A stretch of 64,000 nt of DNA from Mytilus californianus (Eukaryota; Mollusca; Bivalvia; Mytilida; Mytilidae), in contig NW_026262648.1 in the NCBI RefSeq assembly GCF_021869535.1, forward strand, positions 1,984,001 to 2,048,000, in the 5' to 3' direction. Positions within the stretch are counted from its first letter, which is position 1, and every line of letters starts with the position of its first letter. Shown piece after piece: positions 13,401 to 25,400 of the stretch. Made by a program: the position numbers and the translations under genes. The notes beneath the pieces were generated by a model, which worked only from the letters and a program-made list of their open reading frames with translations, was not told the origin of the DNA and did not search any database.

Positions 13401-16400
13401 AATTGCTGAATTTTCGTTTCCTTTCTCTTTCATAAATTTGCCTCAATCTAATGGTATGAAACTTATACACAATGCTTATTACCACAAAACTGTGATCATG
13501 TACAAATTTGGGTGGCGTCACTTCTACGGTTCTTGAGTGATGTCCCTTTATAATGTTATGTGGAAGCGGGGGCATCATCTGTGTCCCATGGACACATTCC
13601 ACTTTTATTTCAAACTTTTGGGCTATTTTGGATGTATTTAAAAATGGCAGTGGGTCAATCCAATAAAAGCATTCCAAACACCAAAAAAACTGTATATGTG
13701 ATGTTTTAGTAAACCCAGCAGGCAAGTCGCTGTACACATTTCTAAACCAGATTTATTTTATAAATAAATTAAAAATGTCCAAATTGTATTTGTTTCTGCA
13801 GGTGATGTCTATGTACCTGCACTGTGGCAACACTTTCCCCTTCCTGGTAAACGGTACCCAGTGGTGATATTCTCTCATGGTATTGGTGGTAACAGAACAT
13901 GTAACACTACTGTCTGCTGTGAACTGGCTTCTCAGGGTTATATTGTGGCAGCTATTGAACACAGGTATGTAACCATGGTTTTCCATGAAATACAATTAGG
14001 AGTACCAATTAATTTATTAAGAAATGCACATTTATACCCAGAGGGGTTGAAGGCAAACAATACAACAATATACACAATGCAAACATTGTAAAATATTAAA
14101 CATCATATACCAATAGTAAAAAAAACACAAAAAAACTTGTAGTGATTATGCAGGTGTGGTGTTCACTCTCCTCAGTGAAAAAGACTTTTTAATGAGTGGA
14201 ACAGTAAGCTGCATAATTTTAAATGATGATAGAAATTAATGAATACAGAAATAATTGTAATCTATTGTTACATTTTTTATGAAAATTTACTGTTTTTATC
14301 AAGAACAATTTTGATTCCAGGTGCATTTATTTAAATCTGGGATTAATAGACGAGTATCTATAATACATTATGTCAAACTCTAAATATAGATGTTATGGTT
14401 ACATGTACATTAGTTAAAAGATTAAAACTGGTAATTTTTTAAACATTTTGATATTTTACCAAAAATGTTGTATGTAAACTGTACAGGAATTTTTTTTAAT
14501 ATTGGTCTTAAAAAGCACTACATGACAAAAAAAATCCTATAAAATGTGTTCAAATGTAATTGAATGCACTAAACTTATGGTTGAAAAGAATTAATACTCT
14601 ATAAAGAAATTTATATTTCTCATGGTCTAATAACCAAAATTGAAGAAACATAATAAAAATTGATTAAAAATCATTTCTATTCTTCACAGTTTGCTTATTT
14701 GACAGATCAGAACTATATTTTAGAATGTTAACTTAACTTTGTAAATATAAAGTAAACTTATAATACTTCATGTGTGACCAGATCAGCTAATAAAGAAACA
14801 TTTCAATAAGCTTTCACAGATGGGTGAACAATGAATTGCACATTTCCCCTTCAATATTATAATTATCGATATCAAGGAAAATAGGTTCTTTCCTAGTCAT
14901 TGCTTGTATTACACTGGGTTTTTGTTATTTACATAACTACTGCAAATACAGTCTGTAGTCAGGTATCTCTTAATTTCCACTTTACTGGTCTCCATTTTGA
15001 AAAAAATGTCATCCGAACCCTCTGGCAATGAGTGTGAAATAAATACAGTATCTTCAGTGAGGAAATTAAAGTTTATGAAAGTAATATTGTGAATGCCTAA
15101 TATCATGAAAAATGAAAAAAATATGATCATGTGGTTTATTTTCTTTGGCTGAAATGGTTTCATAAAAAAATGTTTACAATATGTATTGACAGATATCGTT
15201 ACTTTTTAGGCAAATGTAAAGTTCATCAAATATGAATTAATACTTTGCACTGCAACCCATACTGTTCACTTTGAATAAAAGGTGATGTGGGACCTTAACT
15301 GTAGAGCATAAAAAACTAAAGGGCATCTTGGCTTTCAGTCTTTAATAAAAAAAAATGTCTATTGTATAGACTCTATACAATATGCCAAGCTGAACTTAAT
15401 GCCCTGAGTACTGAAAAGCCAACAATAAATGTTCTATCAACGATCTACCATTAAAGCCAAATTCTTAAGGAAAGTTGATACTGTGATTACACTTTGAAAG
15501 ATACTAATAATTTTTTTTTTAACAGGGATGGGTCAGCATCCATGACCTTTCAACTCAAACAGGACATTAAAAGTACAGTAAATGTATCCAATAGTAACAA
15601 TAGCCAAATGCACAGAACACATAGTTTTACAGAAGAATGGATGCCATTTGATTTTTCACCTCCTCGGTGGGATGATTATGAAAGTAGAAACAAACAGGTG
15701 AGCTTTAGCGTGAGAAGTTGCGAACGTAATTTTTTACACAGTTTAAGAACTGTAAAGTTAAATTTATAGTATTTATTTTACAAACACAAAACACCAACAT
15801 GATATAGAAAGGGTTATTTTGAAATTGAACTTATAACATAGATAAACTAAACAAATATGATTTATTATTAGTTTTTTTAATGCATTTACACAATGCAGAT
15901 GTATTCAGCTAAAAGATGGGAAAAAAGACTGAAAATGACCACTTTTTTTACCTTGCTATGTGAACACTAGTTTTGAATTGATTGGAAATAATACTTATTC
16001 TTTATTTTGTATACTAAGGTGTATCAAAGGGCTCAGGAATGTACATTAGCACTGAATGTTTTAACAGACCTCGATAATGGAGTAACAATACTAAATCAAC
16101 TTGGGGGAAATTTTAACCTCAAACTGTTTAAAGTAAGTATTTGGTTATGTAAAACATTGATATATGTTAGTATTAGCTGTTAACTGGAAGGCCACACAGA
16201 TAATAGTGATAGAAATATTTACCATATAATATAAAAATAAAAAGATGTGGTAAGAATGGTATGCTTGCCAATTGAGACAACTCTCCACCAGATGACATAG
16301 AAGTTAACAACTAAAGGTCACTGTACAGCCTTCAATAATGAGCAAAACCCATACCACATAGTCTGACATGGATCTTTACCAGAATATTATGAGAAAAGCA

Positions 16401-19400
16401 ACAGTTGCTATATAAAGAGCAGGACATACATTTCTTTATCTAAATATGGAAGGGTTCTTGGTCATTATCTTATTTACTCAGTAATTTGTGGTGGAATATT
16501 GTTTGTCTGATTTACCTGGTACTTTGTTGTTGCAGTGGGTGTATTGGTTATATGCAGAGGCTGTGCCTTGAGTTTGTTAAATCCCCCCACCCCACTTTTT
16601 AAAAAAAAAAACCAAAAACTGAAATAATATGACTAAATTACACTCTTAATCTGTTTCTTTTGAGTTAATTCATATTATTCTATAATTGTAAGCACTAAGA
16701 TGCACAGCTGACTTATGAAAAGTCAATGGTATTTGGTTTGCAGTTGTATTAGCATTGGCACATCTCATTTCCATGGAGATTGTTTAGCCCTGTACCTTCA
16801 TCAGTCATGGTTCATTGACTTTGCATAACTTACATGTTAAAGTATTGCTATTTTAATTTCAACATTTGCATTATCAAAATAACAAATAGGCGAGACATAT
16901 CTCTGTGTTAACAGTTTATTAATTGTGGACATACCATTGTAACGTTTATCTTGATATTTGATTGTGACTCGATTGTTTTATTTTTTACATGTTGCTTTCT
17001 GCAAATAAGTGAGCTTTTACGTTTGTAATTACGTTATAGTTTATTACCACTATTATATTTTCTGTTTCTACATTGTAGAATTTATTTGATCTGTCAAAAG
17101 TATCACTTGTTGGGCATTCATTTGGTGGTTCTACCACTGTATGTGCTCTATCAAAAGACACAAGATTCAAGTAAGTAGATGTCTATGATGGACAGTTTTC
17201 TATAGACATGATTTGAGTTGGAGTTATTTCCCTTGTCTGCCATGTTGGAGTGCAGACTTAACCAGAATAATCCAGTCCCTTATCAATATTTCCTTCTTGG
17301 GAAGGACTGTATTTCTTTTACCCTAAAAACTTCTCAGATGATTGATTGGTGATTTTTCAATGTCTATTTAGCCATCATAGAGCAGTGGACTATAATGACT
17401 GAATTATTTGTTTTAGAGCAGAGTCTCAACAGACTGGTTAATTTGACTTACCAAATTTAAGCATGTGGTACAAGTTTGTCTGATAAAAGATTGCACTGAA
17501 GAATTATTCAAGGCTTAAACAAAAGAAAATTAATTGTTCAGAAAACAACCTTTTTCTAAATAGATATAAGAAGATGTGGTATGAGTCCCAATGAGACAAC
17601 TCTCCATCCAAGTCAAAATTTATAAAAGTAAACCATTATAGGTCACAGTACGGTCTTCAACACGGAGCCTTGGCTCACACCGAACAGTAAGCTATAAAGG
17701 GCCCCAAAAAATTACTAATGTAAAACCATTCAAATAATTTTGTTGTTAGGTATAAGTGTACAGTACTAATAGAGAAAGGAAATACTTTTACAAAATAAAT
17801 AATTTTGATGTTCATAGTACGAAGTAAAAATTTATAGTTATACCAAACACTTATCAAAGCTGGTATATAGACCAGATATAATCCTGAATAACATTAAATA
17901 GCAAAAAAGCAAAACAATTAGTATCAACAGGTCAAATAAACAAGAAAGTACGATTTGAGAGTACTCGCAGTTACTGACAGCTAGTTAAAAGCCAAAACAA
18001 TTAATAATAAAAAATCATGCATCAGAGACTAAAATCAACTAAAACACATCCCAGGGATTTAGTATTTTAACGTCATGGACAGTCAAAGAAGACATGACTA
18101 GTGCAATGCCAAAAATAAATGTATCGACAGACAGTAGGATAGTTAGGAGTTTAATCTCTTTATAGATCTAAACGAACGTGGGTGTGTCTTTATACATTCC
18201 ACTTGAAAAAAATACAAATTTAGTTATGTTTTAATTTGCTGATGACAAAATCGATATTAGTGCCAATGTAAACTATATTCAAAGATCTAATTACAACATT
18301 GGTAAGATAACCTTTACTAATGAGCCTGTTTAAAGGTTCGATGAGTTTACACGGATCACATAGTGATTTCCGCGCTTTAAGTACAATATTACCGTAAAAT
18401 TTAGGATGTGAAATACCGTTTTTAATCAGTTTTCTACAAGTACAGCCAAATTTACTAATCAAATCTTTGTATCTATGAAAGAACTTAGCAAAAGTTTTAC
18501 GTAATTTATGGTAACGAAATCCTTGATTTAATAATTTACCAGTGATGCATTGATTACGTTCGTTAAAATCTATGACATCACTACACACACAGGCATCACG
18601 AACGAGTTGGGATATATATACACCGTATGATGGAGCCAAAGGAACATCGCCGTCTAAAAAAGGAAAATTAACAATAGGGAATGAAAAATCGTCTCTTTTG
18701 TCGTAAATTTTCGTATGGAGTTTTCCTTTAGAGATTGAAATGTCCAAATCCAGAAAAGGACAACTACTGCTGTTTATGTTAGATTTAGTTAAAGTAAGTT
18801 CTATTGGGTAAATTTCGGTAGTATATTTAGAGAACTCTGGATTATTTAACGAAAAAATATCATCTAGATAACGGAAGGTATTGTTGAATGTATCAACCAA
18901 ATGTAACAATGACGTGTCTTTACTGAGTTTGGTCATAAACTGAGATTCATAGCAATACAGGAATAAATCTGCTATTAAAGGGGCGCAGTTAGTGCCCATA
19001 GGAATACCTACTACCTGTCAATACATTCTATCGCCGAAACGTACATATATGTTGTCCAGGAGAAAATTTAAAGCTTCACATTTCCAGTAAGTGAATCTAG
19101 CATACTTTCCTTTTTCGTTACAGAAAAAGGCTTTAAACGAGTTACAGCAAATAAATTTGTAACGAGATTTTTCAAAAGACCATTTAATTAAATATGAAAA
19201 CTTTTTCTTGATAAGATTGTGTGGAAGTGTAGTATAGAGAGTAGAAAAATCATAACTGTCAACAGAATTAAAAGGACCATCAAAAGCATGTATTTTATCT
19301 AAAACCTCTAAAGAATTTTTAACACTCCAAAAATAATTAATACCATTATTTTCATAAGCTTTATTACAAAAGTTAATAACAAGTTCTTTGATAGTAGTAA

Positions 19401-22400
19401 GGGAGGTAGTTAGAAGCACTGATAGATTAGTAGTAGAACACTTACTAGATGCGGAGATGAAACGGAATTTAAATGGTTTTTTGTGCAATTTAGGTAACCA
19501 GTACATAGTAGGGACTTTCAAATGTTCGGAAGAGGCCTTAAGCTGGGTAGTGGCAGTGATATGCTTGTTTACAATTTGACTCTCTGTGGAGCGTACGGAC
19601 CTGAATGTAGATGAATTTGTAATTTCGTTTTGGAGAACTTCCATGTAGTATATGCGTCACACCACCACTACATTATTTGCTGCTTTGTCTGCTGGTACGA
19701 ACACAAACCGCTTTGCGAGTACTTGGAGTTTATTTTTTATTCTGGAAATGGGAATTTCATGGACCCTATTACTAATTTCAGAATTGTTTTCAAAATGAGA
19801 TATACGAATATTAACAGTATTCATAAATTTATTCAAATAACTGTCTAGAGATTTATTATCAGATTTTTCACGTTTACACCAATTTTTACAGTAGACAGAC
19901 AGAGCGTCTTTAATGATCTGACGACACTGTTTCCAATCTATTTTAGATGGAGGACGATATTTCAGTCCTTTCTTAAGAACAGTTATGACCTCACGGTCTT
20001 CGACGATGTTGAGGTCTCCTGTAAGGACATGACCATAGGGAACATATCTAAAACTAGATGTTTCACAATCTCAAGTGGAAGGAACATTATTTTCTATATT
20101 GACGTCTGATGTAACTGACGTATAATTAAAAATCAAACTTCTGCTGGTTTTTTTATAAGAATACAAAATAATAGGTGGTTCTAATAATAATATATTATCA
20201 AGGTATTTGGCTTTGGATGGTAGAGTCATTGAATATACTAGATAAGTTAATAAAATCAATACCTCTATTTATATATTTTAATTTAAGAAAATGCCGTTTA
20301 TGATTTTCAGGTTTATCGATACTAGGAAATAGCCTATGATGACAAAAGGCTGTAATAATACGGGTGTATTCATACATTGGGCTAAAAAAAGAAATTGTAT
20401 CACACTCCAGAAAAATAGCATATAATTTAATTATTGGTATCTGACCCAGTTTGCATAATACTTGATGTCTGCCATTATTTTTTATTATAGATAACAGATC
20501 AGCAAGTGTATAATTTATACGATGTTTAATACGTTGATTACGGTTTTTGCGTTCGCCATGAGACCTTTTATTTCTAAGTCGTTTATCGACAATATTAATG
20601 ACATCCATTGAAGTTTTAGTTATGTTCCCCTGTCCTAATATTTTGTCATTAAGACCGAGAGGATAAGCTGTTTGAAGTCTTTTTATCCAAAATAATTCGC
20701 GAACTTCACATGATTTTTCAAATTGCTTGTGTGATTCTCCTGGTTGTTTCTGAATGGTTTCAAGTGGTTGGAATTTAATAAATTTTAGATTGTGATTATG
20801 CTTATCTAAATGTTGATATATCAAACTTTTGAATTTTTTAGGTCTACGAAAGCGGTAAAGGTGTTCTTGATTTCTTTTGTAATACGCTCGTCCCGTCTGT
20901 CCCACATATTGAATACCACACTTAGGTTGGGTTCAAGTTACCACATATATAAGGTTTTGAGTTTTTCAGGTAATGTCACAGGAAAAGGAGAGCGAAAAAG
21001 CTCTCCCGTTCACTGTTGACCGTACAGTATTTTGTGAAGTTAATCTAAAACAGGTTAGTCACTTTTTGGCATTGCACGGGAAAATTTGTGGATATCCACG
21101 CGCATTTTTGTTAAACAATCTGGCTGTAGAGTCATTACAAATACGTTTGTTTAAGCACGTGGATATCCTAGAAGTTGTGTTGTTAATAATTTTCTTTCCA
21201 TTGCGTAAAATCATGATAATTAAATAGGGGTATAGGAAAAATAAAAAAGACCGGAGGTTGTAACAATGAATAAGGATCACAATTACGGAATAGGAAATAA
21301 TAGGCAAAGCAGTAAAAGAAATCTTACTAAAACTGGTATAAAGGGCCCGACTTAAAGACTTAAGTATTACAATACTGACATATAACAAACACAGGGCAAA
21401 AACAGAGATTGTAAGAAATCTTAGTAAAACCATAGCAGGGGGCAATAATAAAAATAGCAGGCGTGGATGAGTATTTATACATCCAAACACCATAATATAT
21501 AATTGATAATTAAGAACAAAGATATAAACATGTGAAAGCTCTCTCACAGGCAAACAACCCATAATTAAAAAATATAAGGGCATACACCACAAGCACGGGG
21601 ACACATTCTACTGCATCCAAACAGCACGAGCAACAAACCCTGCAGTAAATAGATATAAGAAGATGTGGTATGAGTGCCAATGAGACAACTCTCCATCCAA
21701 GTCAAAATTTATAAAAGTAAACCATTATAGGTCACAGTACGGTCTTCAACACGGAGCCTTGGCTCACACCGAACAGTAAGCTATAAAGGGCCCCAAAAAA
21801 TTACTAATGTAAAACCATTCAAACGGGAAAACCAACGGTCTAATCTATATAAAAAACGAGAAACGAGAAACACTTATGAACCACATCAACAAACGACAAC
21901 TACTGAACATCAGATTCCTGACTTAGGACAGGTGCAAACAAATGCAGCGGGTTTAAACGTTTTAATGGTACCAAACCTTCACCCTTTTTCTGAAACAATA
22001 GTGTAACATCACAACATAGAAAGACACACTATAAAATATCAACTGAAATAGCTTAACTCAATCAAAGGACATATTAACACCATTGAACATACACTGAACA
22101 AATAAATTTGACCTATGACACAATGTAAAAGTCTGTCGGTATAAGTTGAATTAGGCTGATTTATGAAGAATTTAGCACAAGATGCCCTCCAACATGATTA
22201 CAAAGGGAAATATATCTTACTATTATTATGTAAATGGAAAACTATCTAATATAGAAACAATATTTTAATGTATTTTAATGTAAATAAAGGCAACAGTAGT
22301 ATACCGCTGTTCAAAACTCATAAATCGATAGAGATAAAAACAAATCCGGGTTACAAACTAAAACTGAGGGAAACGCATCTAATATAAGAGGAGAACAATG

Positions 22401-25400
22401 ACACAACAAATTAAGATTAATCAAGAAAGAGGAAACATTGTATTTTTGTGCATACTTGATGCCATGGTTTTGTACAGTTTTGCTGAACACTTTTTAATTG
22501 GTTAGCCAATGCCAGCTAAAACTCTTTAAATTATTATAAATCCACATTGTACATTTAAGGAACAACTTTTAATAAAAAGTTTTATTCTTACTTGGTAATT
22601 ATAGTATAAATTTGAGAATGGAAATGAGGGGAATGTGTCAAAGAGACAACAACCCGACCATAGAACAGACAACAGCAGAAGGTCACCAACAGGTCTTCAA
22701 TGCAGCGAGAAATTCCCGCACCCGGAGGCGTCCTTCAGCTGGCCCCTAAACAAATATATATACTAGTTCAGTGATAATGAACGCCATACTAAACTCCAAA
22801 TTGTACACAAGAAACTAAAACTAAAAATAATACAAGACTAACAAAGGCTAGAGGCTCCTGACTTGGGACAGGCGCAAAAATGCATCGGGGTTAAACATGT
22901 TTATGAGATCTCAACCCTCCCCCTATACCTCTAGCCAATGTAGAAAAGTAAACGCATAACAATACGCACATTAAAATTCAGTTCAAGAGAAGTCCGAGTC
23001 TGATGTCAGAAGATGTAACCAAAGAAAATAAACAAAATGACAATAATACATAAATAACAACAGACTACTAGCAGTTAACTGACATGCCAGCTCCAGACTT
23101 CAATTAAACTGATTGAAAGATTATATCTTCATCATATGAATATCAGGCACAATCCTTCCCGTTAGGGGTTTAGTATCATACCATCATAACATATATGAGA
23201 AGAATATAACCCGTGTCATGCCAACAACTGGTTTTTGTCGAGCCTGCGACTTTTGTCGCAGAAAGCTCGACATTGGGATAGCGATCCGGCGGCGGCGGCG
23301 TTAGCTAACTTCTTAAAAGCTTTATATTTTAGAAGATGGAAGACCTGGATGCTTCATACTTTGTATATGGATGCCTCATGTTACGAAGTTTCCGTCAGTC
23401 ACATGTCCAATGTCCTTGACCTCATTTTCATGGTTCAGTGACTACTTGAAAAAAAAGTTCAGATTTTTTGTAATGTTAAATTCTCTCTTATTATAAGTAA
23501 TAGGATAACTATATTTGGTATGTGCGTACCTTGCAAGGTCCTCATGCCCGTCAGACAGTTTTCACTTGACCTCAACCTCATTTCATGGATCAGTGAACAA
23601 GGTTAAGTTTTCGTGGTCAAGTCCATATCTCAGATACTATAAGCAATAGGTCTAGTATATTCGGTGTATGGAAGGACTGTAAGGTGTACATGTCCAACTG
23701 GCAGGTGTCATCTGACCTTGACCTCATTTTCATGGTTCAGTGGTTATAGTTAAGTTTTTGTGTTTTGGTCTGTTTTTCTTATACTGTATGCAATAGGTCT
23801 ACTATATTTGGTGTATGGAATGATTGTAAGGTGTACATGTCTAGCTGGCAGGTGTCATCTGACCTTGACCTCATTTTCATGGTTCAGTGGTCATAGTTAA
23901 GTTTTTGAGTTTTGGTCTTTCTTTCTAATACTGCATGCAATAGGTCAGCTATATTTGGTGTATGGAATGATTGTAAGGTGTACATGTCTAGCTGGCAGGT
24001 GTCATCTTACCTTGACCTCATTTTCATGGTTCAGTGGTCAAAGTTAAGTTTTTGAGTTTTGGTCTTTTTTTCTTATACTATATGCAATAGCTCAACTATA
24101 TTTGGTGTATGGAAATATTTTATGATCTATATGTCAGTCACGCAGGTTTTATTTGACCTTGACCTCATTTTCAAGGTTCATTGCCCAGTGTTAAGTTTTT
24201 GTGTTTTCGTCTGTTTTTCTTAAACTATAAGCAATAGGTCAACTATATTTGTTGTATGGAAGAATTGTTAGCTGTACATGCCTGCCTAGCATGGTTCATC
24301 TGACCTTGACCTCATTTTCATGGTTCATTGATCAATGTTTAGTTTACTTGGTTAATGTTAAGTTTATGTGACAGTTGTAATAAAGCTTTATATTTAGGAC
24401 TATCAACATAATATCAATGATTAGTAAAGAAGGCGAGACATTTCAGCGTGTGCACTCTTGTTAAATAAATGTGTTTAGTGCAGATGCAAAGACCCTATAA
24501 GTGAATCAATATTAACGCCAAAATATGCAATCTTTAATGACCTGACAACAGTATCGTAACTATATCCCTTCTTGATAAGTCTATTTAAAGGTTCAGAGAC
24601 CTATGATAACAATTAAGTAAGAGAGTTAATTAACATTATAAGGCTTTGGATAGTTATTTTCTATTTGTAGACTGGGTAGTATTGTTATATGATTTGATAT
24701 TTGGTCTGGAAATTTATAATGTTAAGTTGAACTGTGTAGAGATTTAAAAAAATAAAATGTCAAAACGTCTAAAACAGGATATAGCACATTTTTGAGAAAA
24801 AGAAATCTGAAACCTAAGTATCAATTCAACATTCTATCTCACAATCATAATTCACTAAACTTAGCAAGGTCCTAATAGCAAGGAAATGGTCAAACCTAAA
24901 ACTTTTGTGATCAGAATTGTTTGAGACTCACTAAGAAATTGTTCTATTATATTTAGTTTTGTTAGCTTCAGAGGTGAATACTGACATTTTTGTGCTTTAT
25001 AAAGAATATTTCCATAAAAAATTGGATGTGAAATACCTGAACGTATAAGAAGTCTGCATGTTGAGCTATATTTACGAATGATGTCCTTATAATTCACAAA
25101 AAATGAAATAAAATTGATATTTTTACAAACAAAGAAATCATGGCATCAATGATAGTGTATATTCTAAGAAAATAATGTATTTAAAATTACAATGACAGGG
25201 TATGTGTTTTAACAAAATAGTCCAGCCACCAATGACAGTTATGTATTTTTAAGATCAACTATAGTGTGAAGTCTTTCTAGCAGATACAGTGTGTATTGAG
25301 ATTGTCTGATATAAACTGACAGCAATTACTGTGTGTTTATTTTTACAACAAAGAAATTACAACAATGACACTTTGTGTTTTTTAATAACAAAGTCGTGAC

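Larger units (their letters stand above)
11874..13801 (+). other. Intron 2 of PAFAH2-like gene
   Basis: Almost filled by repeats: a family D SINE-like copy (12042-12300) and a family B element (12462-13605) with a smaller element inserted in it (12658-12886). No coding sequence seen. Confidence 0.8.
17735..21645 (-). mobile_element. Naiad-type Penelope-like retroelement (N-terminal endonuclease)
   Basis: A 3.9-kb element between 178-bp direct repeats, antisense to the host gene. Reading the minus strand 5' to 3' gives a leader (21645 to about 21215), a GIY-YIG endonuclease region (about 21100-20700), a linker with a CxC-type motif near 20073, a reverse transcriptase (about 19700-18222), then a 3' untranslated part with a SECIS-like fold (18020-18100). 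Canonical Penelope elements carry GIY-YIG at the C-terminus. The permuted order is the mark of the Naiad/Chlamys clade, and multi-selenocysteine Naiads have been reported from spiders and clams. One frameshift separates the two halves. Confidence 0.9.

Noticed and set aside
20198..20200. A seventh TGA in the endonuclease frame
   Set aside because: It is followed at once by TAA and lies past the frameshift, where the homologous protein continues in another frame, so it is not counted as a Sec codon.
21215..21604. Hydrophobic N-terminal extension of the endonuclease frame
   Set aside because: The frame stays open to 21604 but the translation is low-complexity Leu/Ile/Phe unlike any part of the family. 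Homology-like sequence begins near MILRNGKK at 21214, so this is treated as leader.
24588..24617. Alternative exon 7 tail
   Set aside because: It copies the exon end and donor but there is no acceptor before it and the upstream sequence is a Naiad fragment in reverse; it cannot be a functional exon as it stands.
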